Below, piece by piece: positions 37,710-50,035 of a stretch of 64,000 nt of DNA. The translations under genes and the position numbers were made by a program. Each line of letters opens with the position of its first letter. Position 1 is the stretch's first letter. The DNA comes from Pseudomonas syringae CC1557 (GTDB lineage: Bacteria > Pseudomonadota > Gammaproteobacteria > Pseudomonadales > Pseudomonadaceae), in contig NZ_CP007014.1 in the NCBI RefSeq assembly GCF_000452705.1, forward strand, positions 372,001 to 436,000, given 5' to 3'. Below the pieces are notes generated by a model. The model saw only the letters and a program-made list of their open reading frames with translations. It was not told the DNA's origin and did no database searches.

Positions 37710-39814
37710 AGTGGGCAAGGCCAAGTATGCACAGTAGCGCTCAACGGAAATTGATCATGACCCGGATTCTCTCGATTATCGGCGCGTCGTTATGCATCGC
37801 GATGCTGTCTCCGGTTGTCCAGGCTGCCACCCTCAAAACCCTGGATGTCGCCGCGTTGCCGGGTGACCGTATCGAACTCAAGCTGTCGTTCGACGCACCG
37901 GTGCCAGTCCCGCGTGGCTACACCACTGCGCAACCTGCGCGTATCGCGCTGGACCTGCCGGGTGTCACCAGCCAACTGGCGACCAAGAGTCGTGAACTGG
38001 GCACTGGCAACGCGCGCAGCGTTGTCGTGGTGCAGGCTCAGGATCGTACGCGGGTGATCATCAACCTGACGACGCTGTCGCCTTATAGCTCGCGGGTCGA
38101 CGGTAACAATCTGTTCGTGGTCATTGGTCAGGGCGCAACTGCGGCGCAGGCTTCCCAGCCAAGCACCGCGCTGGGCGCATCCCGAGTGGCAGTGCCACCG
38201 CCCACGCCTGCTTCCGCCAGACCCTTTGTACCTGCCGGTGCCAAGGCCATCAGGAATATCGACTTTCAGCGCGGCGAGTTGGGCGAAGGCAACGTGGTCA
38301 TCGACCTGAGCAACGCCAACATTGCGCCTGACATTCAGGAGCAGGGCGGCAAAATTCGCGTGGACTTCGCCAAGACAATGCTGCCCGAGCCGTTGCGCGT
38401 CCGGCTCGACGTCAAGGACTTCGCAACGCCGGTGCAGTTCGTCAGTGCTTCGGCCGCAGGCGACAAAGCGAGCATTCTGATCGAGCCTTCGGGCGCATTC
38501 GACTATTCGGCGTTTCAGACCGAAAACAAGCTGACCATCAGTGTGCGTCCGCTGACCCACGAAGACATGGACCGGCGTGCTGCCGACAAACCGGTGTACA
38601 CCGGCGAAAAGCTTTCGCTGAATTTCCAGGACATTGATGTCCGCTCTGTGCTGCAACTGATCGCCGACTTCACCAACCTCAACCTGGTCGCCAGTGACAC
38701 GGTTCAGGGCGGCATCACCTTGCGCCTGCAAAATGTGCCCTGGGATCAGGCGCTGGATCTGGTGCTGAAAACCAAGGGGCTGGACAAGCGCAAGATAGGC
38801 AGCGTCCTGCTGGTCGCTCCGGCCGATGAAATTGCCGCCCGCGAACGTCAGGAACTGGAATCGCTCAAGCAGATTGCCGAGCTGGCGCCGTTGCGTCGCG
38901 AGCTGTTGCAGGTCAACTACGCCAAGGCTGCTGACATCGCCAAGCTGTTCCAGTCGGTGACCAGTGCCGAGTCCAAGACTGACGAGCGTGGCTCCATCAC
39001 GGTCGATGACCGGACCAACAACATCATTGCCTACCAGACCCAGGACCGTCTCGACGAGCTGCGGCGCATCGTTTCGCAGCTGGATATTCCAGTACGTCAG
39101 GTGATGATCGAAGCGCGCATCGTTGAGGCCAACGTCGATTACGACAAAGAGCTGGGGGTGCGCTGGGGTGGCGCGAGCAATACCAGCGGTGACAGCAACT
39201 GGTCGACGGGCCGCAACAACTCAACGTTTGTCGATATGGGGGCTGCCAACGCCACCTCTGGAATCGGCCTTGGCTTCCTGACCAACAATACGATGCTTGA
39301 CCTTGAGCTGACTGCGATGGAAAAGACCGGCAACGGTGAAATCGTCTCCCAGCCCAAGGTGGTCACGTCCGACAAGGAGACCGCCAAGATCCTCAAGGGC
39401 ACCGAGGTTCCGTATCAGGAATCCAGCTCCAGCGGCGCCACCACGGTCAGCTTCAAGGAAGCGTCCCTGTCGCTTGAAGTCACCCCGCAGATCACGCCCG
39501 ACAACCGCATCATCATGGAGGTCAAGGTCACCAAGGATGAGCCCGACTACGTGAATGCGGTGCTGGGTGTGCCGCCGATAAAGAAAAACGAAGTCAACGC
39601 CAAAGTGCTGATTTCCGACGGTGAAACCATCGTGATTGGTGGTGTGTTCTCGAATACGCAAAGTAAAAGTGTGGATAAAGTGCCATTTCTTGGCGATGTA
39701 CCGTATCTTGGCCGGCTTTTCAGGCGCGATGTGGTATCCGAGTCCAAATCCGAGCTGTTGGTATTTTTGACTCCGCGTATCATGAACAACCAGGCGATTT
39801 CTGTGAGTCGTTGA
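37706..39814 (+). CDS. pilQ: Type IV pilus secretin PilQ
   Basis: Outer-membrane secretin through which the pilus exits, 702 residues from ATG 37706. That start has AGGAACGC upstream and overlaps pilP. ATG 37757 would give a cleaner signal peptide ([20 protein letters not shown]) and is a real alternative. Two AMIN domains (about 45-140 and 190-290) bind peptidoglycan. The STN/secretin N0 segment contains [18 protein letters not shown], the N1 domain follows, and the secretin channel domain is at about 520-700, ending with [15 protein letters not shown]. Intact. aroK starts five bases after the stop. Confidence 0.95.
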   Translation: MKWARPSMHSSAQRKLIMTRILSIIGASLCIAMLSPVVQAATLKTLDVAALPGDRIELKLSFDAPVPVPRGYTTAQPARIALDLPGVTSQLATKSRELGTGNARSVVVVQAQDRTRVIINLTTLSPYSSRVDGNNLFVVIGQGATAAQASQPSTALGASRVAVPPPTPASARPFVPAGAKAIRNIDFQRGELGEGNVVIDLSNANIAPDIQEQGGKIRVDFAKTMLPEPLRVRLDVKDFATPVQFVSASAAGDKASILIEPSGAFDYSAFQTENKLTISVRPLTHEDMDRRAADKPVYTGEKLSLNFQDIDVRSVLQLIADFTNLNLVASDTVQGGITLRLQNVPWDQALDLVLKTKGLDKRKIGSVLLVAPADEIAARERQELESLKQIAELAPLRRELLQVNYAKAADIAKLFQSVTSAESKTDERGSITVDDRTNNIIAYQTQDRLDELRRIVSQLDIPVRQVMIEARIVEANVDYDKELGVRWGGASNTSGDSNWSTGRNNSTFVDMGAANATSGIGLGFLTNNTMLDLELTAMEKTGNGEIVSQPKVVTSDKETAKILKGTEVPYQESSSSGATTVSFKEASLSLEVTPQITPDNRIIMEVKVTKDEPDYVNAVLGVPPIKKNEVNAKVLISDGETIVIGGVFSNTQSKSVDKVPFLGDVPYLGRLFRRDVVSESKSELLVFLTPRIMNNQAISVSR

Positions 39815-39818
39815 TTTT

Positions 39819-40337
39819 GTGCGAAATTTAATACTTGTGGGGCCGATGGGTGCTGGCAAGAGCACCATCGGCCGCTTGCTTGCCAAAGAGCTGCGACTGC
39901 CGTTCAAGGATTCCGACAAGGAAATCGAGCTGCGTACAGGCGCCAACATCCCCTGGATCTTCGACAAGGAAGGCGAGCCGGGTTTTCGTGATCGCGAGCA
40001 AGCCATGATTGCCGAGCTGTGCGAGGCCGATGGCGTGGTTCTGGCTACCGGTGGCGGCGCTGTGATGCGCAGCGAAAACCGTCAGGCGCTAAGAGCCGGT
40101 GGGCGTGTGGTGTACCTGCATGCCTCTATCGAACAGCAGGTTGGGCGCACCGCGCGTGACCGCAATCGTCCTTTGCTGCGGACCGCCGATCCGGCGCGGG
40201 TATTGAGCGAACTGCTGGCCATTCGCGATCCGCTGTACCGCGAAATAGCCGATCTGGTGATCGAAACCGATGAGCGGCCACCCCGAATGGTCGTTCTCGA
40301 GATACTTGCACGTCTGGCAGAGCTTCCTCCCCGTTAA
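39819..40337 (+). CDS. aroK: Shikimate kinase
   Basis: Phosphorylates shikimate in aromatic amino-acid synthesis; 172 residues. Walker [10 protein letters not shown] is at residues 8-16. The shikimate-binding DSDKEIE (about 32-38) and [10 protein letters not shown] (about 54-63) and the GGGAVM motif follow, with lid arginine RDRNRPLL. The start is GTG 39819, five bases after pilQ and in the position conserved in pseudomonads. It forms a unit with aroB downstream. Confidence 0.95.
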   Translation: MRNLILVGPMGAGKSTIGRLLAKELRLPFKDSDKEIELRTGANIPWIFDKEGEPGFRDREQAMIAELCEADGVVLATGGGAVMRSENRQALRAGGRVVYLHASIEQQVGRTARDRNRPLLRTADPARVLSELLAIRDPLYREIADLVIETDERPPRMVVLEILARLAELPPR

Positions 40338-40453
40338 AGCGCAGACGAAAATGCGCTATCCTCGTCGACCATAAAAACAGCGACGGTGCATGGCTTGGCG
40401 CCATGACCTGCTGAAGCGCACTACAGTGCAACCGGTAATCAATGTGGGGACAC

Positions 40454-41557
40454 ATGCAGACACTTAAGGTCGAGCTGGATGAGCGTAGCTACCCGATCCA
40501 TATAGGCGAAGGCCTGCTGGATCAGCCTGAACTCCTGACCCCGCACATCGTCGGGCGCCAGGTGGCTATCGTTTCCAACACGACAGTGGCGCCGCTGTAT
40601 CTGGAGCGTCTGACCCGGACCCTGGCCGGTTACAACGTTTTGCCGATTGTCTTGCCGGATGGCGAGGCGTTCAAGAACTGGGAAACCCTGCAAACCATTT
40701 TCGATGGCCTGCTCACTGCTCGTCATGACCGGCGCACCACGGTCATCGCCCTGGGCGGCGGGGTGATCGGCGACATGGCAGGTTTTGCTGCCGCGTGTTA
40801 TCAGCGTGGCGTGAACTTCATTCAGATCCCTACCACGCTGTTGTCTCAGGTGGACTCGTCGGTGGGCGGCAAGACCGGCATCAATCATCCACTGGGCAAG
40901 AATATGGTCGGTGCCTTCTATCAGCCGAGCGTCGTGCTGATCGATACCACCTCGCTCAACACCCTGCCCGAGCGTGAACTGTCCGCGGGGCTGGCAGAAG
41001 TCATCAAGTACGGCCTGATCTGCGACGAGCCGTTCCTGACCTGGCTCGAAGAGCACGTCGACGCCCTGCGCAGTCTTGATCAGGCCGCCTTGACGGTCGC
41101 CATCGAGCGCTCTTGCGCGGCCAAGGCTTTGGTAGTCGGTGCCGATGAGCGTGAATCCGGTATTCGTGCCACATTGAACCTGGGTCACACATTCGGCCAC
41201 GCCATCGAGACGCATATGGGCTATGGTGTCTGGCTGCATGGCGAGGCGGTGGCGGCCGGTACGGTCATGGCGCTGGAAATGTCCTCGCGCCTGGGCTGGA
41301 TCAGCACGCAGGAACGGGATCGCGGCATTCGGCTGTTTCAGCGCGCCGGGTTGCCCGTCGTACCTCCGCAGGACATGACGGAAGACAACTTCCTCGAACA
41401 CATGGCGATCGACAAGAAGGTCATCGACGGTCGCATGCGTCTGGTGCTGTTGCGCCAGATAGGCGAAGCGGTTATCACGGACGATTATCCAAAAGAAGTA
41501 TTACAGGCCACTCTGGTTGCGGACTATCGCGCCCTGGTGGATCAGCTTAGAGGTTAA
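40454..41557 (+). CDS. aroB: 3-dehydroquinate synthase
   Basis: Second step of the shikimate pathway, NAD- and zinc-dependent; 367 residues. The NAD-binding motif is [21 protein letters not shown], the substrate loop [20 protein letters not shown]. Zinc ligands are Glu in [13 protein letters not shown] and His in [11 protein letters not shown] and [10 protein letters not shown] chose ATG 40454 because GGGGA lies just upstream; ATG 40442 would add MWGH. The stop is 10 bases before the DamX-like gene. Confidence 0.95.
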   Translation: MQTLKVELDERSYPIHIGEGLLDQPELLTPHIVGRQVAIVSNTTVAPLYLERLTRTLAGYNVLPIVLPDGEAFKNWETLQTIFDGLLTARHDRRTTVIALGGGVIGDMAGFAAACYQRGVNFIQIPTTLLSQVDSSVGGKTGINHPLGKNMVGAFYQPSVVLIDTTSLNTLPERELSAGLAEVIKYGLICDEPFLTWLEEHVDALRSLDQAALTVAIERSCAAKALVVGADERESGIRATLNLGHTFGHAIETHMGYGVWLHGEAVAAGTVMALEMSSRLGWISTQERDRGIRLFQRAGLPVVPPQDMTEDNFLEHMAIDKKVIDGRMRLVLLRQIGEAVITDDYPKEVLQATLVADYRALVDQLRG

Positions 41558-41567
41558 CGGAAACCCC

Positions 41568-43192
41568 ATGACTAGTTTGCATGCCGACGAGGCCTTCCTC
41601 GGCCATTATCAGTTGAGTCATGACCCCTTTGCGGCGCGGGTACCTGGCTTCAAATTCTTCCCTGCCCAGCGCAAGCCGGTATTGGGGCAGTTGCACCATC
41701 TGGCGCGTTACAGCCAGTTGCTGCTGGCCGTTACCGGGCCGCAGGGCAGCGGCAAGACCTTGCTGCGCCAGGCGCTGGTCGCCAGCACCAACAAGCAATC
41801 GGTGCAGAGCGTAGTGATTTCCGCGCGCGGCGCCAGCGATGCCGCAGGCGTACTGCAACAGGTTGCCCAGGCGCTCAGTGTCGCCCAGGCCGAGATGCAG
41901 TCGATCCTGTCGCAGGTCGTGCAGCTCGGGCTCACGGGCCAGGAAGTGTACGTACTGGTCGACGATGCGGAACAACTGGGCGATTCGGCGCTCGAAGCGT
42001 TGCTGGGTCTTGCTGCGGGCACCCCTGAAGGGCGTCCGCATGTGTTCCTGTTTGGCGAGCCATCGCTGCTCGATCGTCTCGACCAGCTGTGTGCCGAATT
42101 GCAGGGCGCTACCGAAGGTGAACGCTTTCACGTCATCGAGCTGCAACCCTATACGGAAGAGGAAACCCGAGAGTATCTGGCTCAGCGTCTGGAGGGTGCA
42201 GGGCAGGGAATCGCGTTGTTTACTGCCGACCAGATCACCGATATTCATGAACAGTCCGATGGCTGGCCTGGGGCGATCAACCAGGTGGCCCGCGATTCAA
42301 TGATCGAGGCGATGATCGCGAGTCGTTCCGCGGTCAAGCGTCCAAGTGTGGGGTTCAACATGCCGAAAAAACACGTATTGGCCTTGGGTGCCGTCGTCAT
42401 AGTGGCCGTGGCAGCAGCAGTGCTGATCCCGGGTCGCGGCGACAAGACTGCCACGACCGCCAATGCTCCTGCTTCCGCTCAGGCGCAATTGCCGCTGGGT
42501 GAAGGCAAGCCGACTGCCCAGCAATCGAACAACGGTGGCCCGGCCATCGAGTTCGCGGGCAATTCCCAGCCTATGCCGTTGCCGATGAATGGCAACTCGC
42601 AGCCGGTGATGCGCGGTCCGCTGGCTGAAGCCGCCGGTTCCAGCGATAGCGACGAAGACGCTGTGCCGAGCGGTTCGCCTGCCCAGCCGCCGACCGTGAC
42701 CACCACTGCGCCGCCAGCCGGCGTTCCAGCAGGCCAGGCCGCAGCTCAGACGCCTCGTTCGTCGATTCAGGCGCCAACCCCTGCACCCGCTCCGGCCGCC
42801 AGACCAGCCCCGGCGCCGGCTCAGGTCGCGACAGCCAAGCCAGCTCCGGCCCGGCTGCCAAACCTGCTGAAAAACCAGCAGCGGCGGCCGCCAAACCGGC
42901 TGCCGGTGGCAGCTGGTACGCCAGTCAGGCGCCAAGCCATTACGTCGTGCAGATCCTGGGCACCAGCTCCGAAGCGACTGCGCAGGCCTACATCGCAGAG
43001 CAAGGCGGCGAGTACCGTTATTTCAAGAAAACCCTGCAGGGCAAGCCGCTGTACGTGATCACGTATGGCAACTTTCCTGACCGTGCGGCCGCCCTGGCAG
43101 CCATCAAGGTATTGCCAGCGAAGGTTCAGGCTGGTAAACCTTGGCCTCGTACTGTCGCCAGCGTCCAACAAGAGCTCGGCGCCAGTCGCTGA
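41568..43192 (+). CDS. DamX-like AAA/SPOR protein, apparent one-base frameshift
   Basis: Cell-division-linked inner-membrane protein. The N-terminal ExeA-type AAA domain (about 1-260) has Walker A GPQGSGKT (about 57-64) and Walker B VYVLVDDAEQL. A helix at about 266-286 (HVLALGAVVIVAVAAAVLI) and a long Pro/Ala/Gln-rich periplasmic linker follow. The C-terminal SPOR domain (HYVVQILGTSSEATAQAYI, LYVITYGNFPDRAAALAAI) is intact but in another frame. The switch falls at about 42845-42860: restoring one C in CCC at 42850-42852 gives AAKPAEKPAA and a 541-residue protein. As written, the first frame runs to 43058 with a nonsense tail. The aroB-SPOR-gltB order is conserved in pseudomonads. Confidence 0.82.
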
Positions 43193-43198
43193 AGTCGC

Positions 43199-43219
43199 AG
43201 CGGCCCTATCCGGGCCGCT
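43199..43219 (+). terminator. Hairpin after the SPOR gene
   Basis: AGCGGCCC (43199-43206), loop TATCC, GGGCCGCT (43212-43219): a perfect eight-base-pair stem seven bases after the stop. No T-tract follows, so it may be a weak or rho-assisted terminator. Confidence 0.5.
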
Positions 43220-43411
43220 CACCCGGCAAACCTGACTTAAACCCGCCTGGACGCGCCTTATTGAGGCGTGCCATGCGGCGTCCGCGTTACAAGCGCCTTA
43301 CAGTCTCCGTCACGTCAGTCAGATTAATGACGAAATGTTTTGACTAGCACAGCGGCGCGCCTTAAAACTTTCATAAATGCGACATTGATTATCAACCAGT
43401 CGTCGTTAAAT

Positions 43412-43440
43412 TTGTGAGCCTCAGTGTCGCTGTGTACAAT
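43412..43440 (+). promoter_or_regulatory. Probable gltB promoter
   Basis: TTGTGA (43412-43417), a 17-base spacer, TACAAT (43435-43440), 110 bases before gltB. It is a good sigma-70-type match. The rest of the 350-base gap (43220-43410) contains a partial GC hairpin near 43250 and nothing else I can name. Confidence 0.5.
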
Positions 43441-43549
43441 GACCTCCGTTTTGCCTGTCCAAAGCCGGCGTACGTTCGGCGTGTCAGGTAATTGGTTGAA
43501 TTAAAAGGAAATTTGCCTCAAATAGAGGCAGCCTGGTGAGAAAGTGTCT

Positions 43550-46500
43550 ATGAAAGCAGGTCTGTACCAACCAGATGAATTCAAGGATAACTGCGGCTTC
43601 GGCCTGATCGCTCATATGCAGGGCGAGCCCAGTCATCACCTGTTGCAGACGGCCGTCCAGGCCCTGACCTGCATGACCCACCGTGGCGGTATCAATGCCG
43701 ACGGCAAGACCGGTGACGGTTGCGGCCTGTTGATTCAGAAGCCCGATGGTTTTCTGCGAGCGGTGGCCAAGGAGCACTTCGGTGCCGATCTGCCCCGCCA
43801 ATACGCTGTGGGCATGGTGTTCCTCAATCAGGACGAAGCAAAAGCCGAAGCTGCACGCGACAACATGAACCGCGAGATCCTCGCCGAGGGCCTCGAGCTT
43901 GTGGGCTGGCGTCAGGTGCCCATCGATACCAGCGTGCTGGGACAACTGGCGTTGGAGCGTCTGCCGAAAATCGAGCAGGTGTACATCGGCGGTGAAGGCC
44001 TGAGCGATCAGGAATTCGCCATCAAGCTGTTCAGTGCCCGTCGCCGTTCATCGGTGGCCAACGCTGCGGATACCGATCACTACATCTGCAGCTTTTCGCA
44101 CAAGACCATCATTTATAAAGGCCTGATGATGCCGGCCGATCTCACGGCCTTCTTCCCGGACCTGAGCGACGAGCGTCTGCAAACCGCCATTTGCGTGTTT
44201 CACCAGCGCTTCTCGACCAACACCCTGCCGAAATGGCCGTTGGCCCAGCCGTTCCGCTTTCTTGCCCACAACGGCGAGATCAACACCATCACTGGCAACC
44301 GCAACTGGGCCCAGGCGCGCCGCACCAAATTCAGCAACGACCTGATGGATCTGGATGAACTCGGCCCGCTGGTCAACCGTGTGGGTTCCGATTCGTCGAG
44401 CATGGACAACATGCTGGAGCTGATGGTCACTGGCGGCATCGACCTGTTCCGTGGCGTGCGCATGATCATTCCGCCTGCGTGGCAGAACGTCGAGACCATG
44501 GACCCGGATCTGCGGGCTTTCTATGAATACAACTCCATGCATATGGAACCGTGGGACGGCCCGGCTGGCATCGTGATGACCGAAGGTCGTCATGCAGTCT
44601 GCCTGCTCGACCGCAACGGCCTGCGCCCGGCGCGCTGGGTCACGACCAAGAACGGCTACATCACCCTGGCGTCGGAAATCGGCGTGTGGGATTACAAGCC
44701 GGAAGACGTCATCGCCAAGGGCCGTGTCGGTCCGGGGCAGATCTTTGCCGTGGACACTGAAACCGGTCAGATCCTCGACACCGATGCCATCGACAACCGC
44801 CTCAAGTCGCGTCATCCGTACAAGCAATGGTTGCGCAAGAATGCCTTGCGCATTCAGGCCACCATGGAAGACAACGACCACGGTTCGGCTTTCTATGACA
44901 GCGAGCAGCTCAAGCAGTACATGAAGATGTATCAGGTCACGTTCGAAGAGCGTGACCAGGTGCTGCGTCCGCTCGGCGAGCAGGGTCAGGAAGCCGTTGG
45001 TTCGATGGGTGACGACACGCCAATGGCCGTGCTGTCGCGCCGCGTGCGCTCGCCTTACGATTACTTCCGCCAGCAGTTCGCACAGGTCACCAACCCGCCG
45101 ATCGACCCGCTGCGTGAAGCCATCGTCATGTCGCTGGAGATCTGCCTCGGTGCCGAGCGCAACATTTTCCAGGAATCGCCAGAGCACGCTTCGCGCGTGA
45201 TCCTCAGCTCGCCGGTCATTTCTCCGGCCAAATGGCGCTCGCTGATGAGCCTGGAGCGTCCGGGTTTCGAACGCTATATCATCGACCTGAACTACGACGA
45301 AAGCCTCGGTCTCGAAGCCGCTGTGCGTAACGTCGCCGATCAGGCCGAAGAAGCCGTGCGTTCCGGGCATACCCTGATTGTGCTGAGTGACCGCCACATC
45401 GCACCGGGCAAACTGCCGGTTCACGCTTCACTGGCGGTCGGTGCCGTTCATCACCGTCTGACCGAACAGGGTCTGCGTTGCGACAGCAACATTCTGGTCG
45501 AAACCGCGACGGCGCGTGATCCGCACCACTTTGCCGTGCTGATCGGCTTCGGTGCCTCGGCGGTGTATCCGTTCCTGGCCTACGAAGTGCTGGGTGACCT
45601 GATCCGTACCGGCGAAGTGCTTGGCGATCTGTACGAAGTCTTCAAGAACTACCGCAAAGGCATCACCAAGGGCCTGCTCAAGATTCTGTCGAAGATGGGC
45701 ATTTCGACGGTTGCGTCCTATCGCGGTGCGCAGCTGTTCGAGGCCATCGGCCTGTCCGAAGAAGTCTGCAACACCAGTTTCCGCGGCGTACCGAGCCGTC
45801 TGAAAGGCGCACGCTTCGTCGATCTCGAAGCCGAACAGAAGGCGCTGGCCGCCGAAGCCTGGAGCCCGCGCAAGCCGATCCAGCAGGGCGGCTTGCTCAA
45901 ATTCGTCTACGGTGGCGAATACCACGCCTACAACCCGGACGTGGTCAGCACCCTGCAGGCCGCTGTGCAGCAGGGCGACTACAGCAAGTTCAAGGAATAC
46001 ACCGCGCTGGTTGATCAGCGTCCGGTGTCGATGATTCGTGACCTGCTGCAGGTCAAGACCCTTGATCAGCCGCTGAACATCGACGAAATCGAGCCATTGA
46101 GTGAAATCCTCAAGCGCTTCGATTCGGCCGGTATCTCGCTGGGTGCTTTGTCACCTGAGGCGCACGAAGCGCTGGCCGAGGCAATGAACCGCCTGGGCGC
46201 GCGCTCCAACTCCGGTGAAGGCGGTGAAGACCCCGCGCGCTACGGCACCATCCGCAGCTCGAAGATCAAGCAGATCGCCACGGGTCGCTTTGGCGTAACG
46301 CCGGAGTACCTGGTTAACGCCGATGTGCTGCAGATCAAGGTCGCGCAGGGTGCCAAACCGGGTGAAGGCGGGCAACTGCCAGGCGGCAAGGTCAACGGTC
46401 TGATCGCCAAGCTGCGCTATGCCGTACCGGGCGTGACGCTGATTTCGCCGCCGCCGCATCACGACATCTATTCCATCGAAGATTTGTCGCAGCTGATTTT

Positions 46501-47994
46501 TGACCTGAAACAGGTCAACCCGGCGGCGCTGGTCTCGGTCAAGCTGGTGGCAGAGGCGGGTGTAGGCACCATCGCCGCGGGTGTGGCCAAGGCCTATGCC
46601 GACCTGATCACCATTTCCGGCTACGACGGCGGCACCGGCGCATCGCCGCTGACCTCGATCAAGTACGCTGGCGCGCCGTGGGAACTGGGTCTGGCTGAAA
46701 CTCACCAGACCCTGCGCGGCAACGACCTGCGCGGCAAGGTCCGGGTGCAGACCGACGGTGGTCTGAAAACCGGTCTGGACGTCATCAAGGCTGCGATTCT
46801 CGGCGCTGAAAGCTTCGGCTTCGGTACCGCGCCGATGATCGCGCTGGGCTGCAAATACCTGCGTATCTGCCACCTGAACAACTGCGCCACCGGCGTGGCG
46901 ACGCAGAACGAAAAGCTGCGCAAGGACCACTACATCGGCACCGTCGACATGGTGATCAACTTCTTCACCTACGTGGCGGAAGAAACCCGTGAGTGGCTGG
47001 CAAAACTGGGTGTTCGTTCGCTGGAAGAACTGATCGGGCGTACTGATCTGCTGGACATCCTGCCGGGCGAAACCGAGAAGCAACGGCATCTGGACCTGAC
47101 CCCACTACTGGGCAGTGACCATATTCCGGCCGACAAACCGCAGTTCAGTCTGGTAGACCGCAACCCGCCATTCGACAAGGGCCTGCTGGCCGAGAAGATG
47201 GTGGAGCTGGCCAAACCGGCTATCGAATCCCTCAGCGGCGGCGAGTATGAGTTGGACATCTGCAACTGCGACCGCTCCATCGGCGCACGGATCTCCGGCG
47301 AAATCGCCAGGCTGCATGGCAATCAGGGCATGAACAAGGCACCTGTCACGTTCCGCTTCAAAGGCACTGCCGGTCAGAGCTTCGGGGTGTGGAATGCCGG
47401 CGGTCTGAACATGTATCTGGAAGGCGACGCCAACGACTACGTCGGCAAGGGCATGACCGCTGGCAAGCTGGTGATCGTGCCGCCCAAAGGCAGCCCGTTC
47501 AAGACCAACGAAAGCGCGATCATCGGTAACACCTGCCTGTACGGTGCAACCGGCGGCAAGCTGTTCGCAGCGGGCACCGCAGGCGAGCGTTTTGCAGTAC
47601 GTAACTCGGGTGCCCATGCGGTTGTGGAAGGCACTGGCGATCATTGCTGCGAATACATGACCGGCGGTTTCGTCTGCGTGCTTGGCAAGACCGGTTACAA
47701 CTTCGGTTCCGGGATGACCGGCGGCTTCGCCTATGTGCTTGACCAGGACAACACCTTCGTTGACCTCGTCAACCATGAATTGGTCGAGATCCAGCGCATC
47801 AGCGGCGAATCGATGGAGGCCTACCGCACTCACCTGCAAAGCGTCCTCAACGAGTACGTGGCGGAAACCGACAGTGAATGGGTCGCAACCTCGCGGAAAA
47901 CCTGGACGACTACTTGCGTCGTTTCTGGCTGGTCAAGCCGAAGGCGGCCAACCTGAAATCGCTGCTGTCCAGTACCCGGGCGAATCCGCAGTAA
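43550..47994 (+). CDS. gltB: Glutamate synthase large subunit, apparent C-terminal frameshift
   Basis: Makes glutamate from glutamine and 2-oxoglutarate with GltD and NADPH. A 14-residue propeptide precedes nucleophile Cys15 (DNCGFGLI) of the class-II amidotransferase domain (to about 430). A central linker and the FMN/2-oxoglutarate synthase domain (about 800-1200) follow. The 3Fe-4S cysteines lie in [15 protein letters not shown], and the GXGXG beta-helix is at about 1240-1480. Near the end, GGG at 47880-47882 appears to lack one G. As written, the frame ends at 47956 in a foreign tail. With the G restored it reads [20 protein letters not shown] to TAA 47994, the normal 1481 residues. I chose ATG 43550 over GTG 43544. 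Confidence 0.9.
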
Positions 47995-48000
47995 AAGCAG

Positions 48001-49528
<1,528 letters not shown>

Positions 49529-49690
49529 CCCTTTGTTGCTGGGTGTGACCTTTGCTGAGGCGCACCCTGACAACACGTGTCGACCCTTCACATGCCCGCT
49601 GTCAGTATCTCTGACATACCCCTTGCCATTTCCTCCATAGACTCAGTGTAACTCGCTCAGGACGAGCATTTACTGCCAGGGAAGGGAGCG

Positions 49691-49900
49691 ATGAGCCTTC
49701 AGTTTCGCCTGTTTTTTGCACTAGTGAGTGTGCCATAGGCGCTTGCAGCCCCTCCGCCAAACGTCTTTTTCGATTGGCCTGTAGTGGGGTCGATCATCGA
49801 AAACGAGGCAGTTTGTTTCGAGTCCAGCGTGGAGTTTCGAAAACGCTTGAATGCAGGCGGCCTGATCTCTGTCGAGCGGGTCAAGGAGCTGCTGCTCTAG
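49691..49900 (+). pseudogene. Small exported protein gene interrupted by an amber codon
   Basis: From ATG 49691, with AGGGAAGGGAGCG directly upstream, the frame reads MSLQFRLFFALVSVP, then TAG at 49736-49738. It then continues ALAAPPPNVFFDWPVVG to a second TAG at 49898-49900. Reading through gives 70 sense positions with a complete signal peptide ending ALA-A, one Cys and a charged C-terminal helix. A CAG-to-TAG change (Gln16) would explain it. It lies between gltD and the toxin-like gene. I do not recognise the family. Confidence 0.5.
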
Positions 49901-49960
49901 AGATAGCCGCCCTGCCGGGAACGGCGGCTCAAGGTTCATCCCTGCTCCTGCAAAAACATT

Positions 49961-50007
49961 ACGCCCTCGGGCGTTAATCGGGAGGTCATCGTCGGATCGA
50001 CCTCCCG
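49961..50007. other. Paired hairpins before the toxin-like gene
   Basis: ACGCCC-TC-GGGCGT (49961-49974) and CGGGAGGTC (49979-49987) with GACCTCCCG (49999-50007). The second is a perfect nine-base-pair stem with an 11-base loop, 28 bases before ATG 50036. No T-tract follows either. They may be the end of the preceding small transcript or a leader structure. Confidence 0.4.
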
Positions 50008-50035
50008 CCAATCATGTCGCTATAAGGAAATAGCC

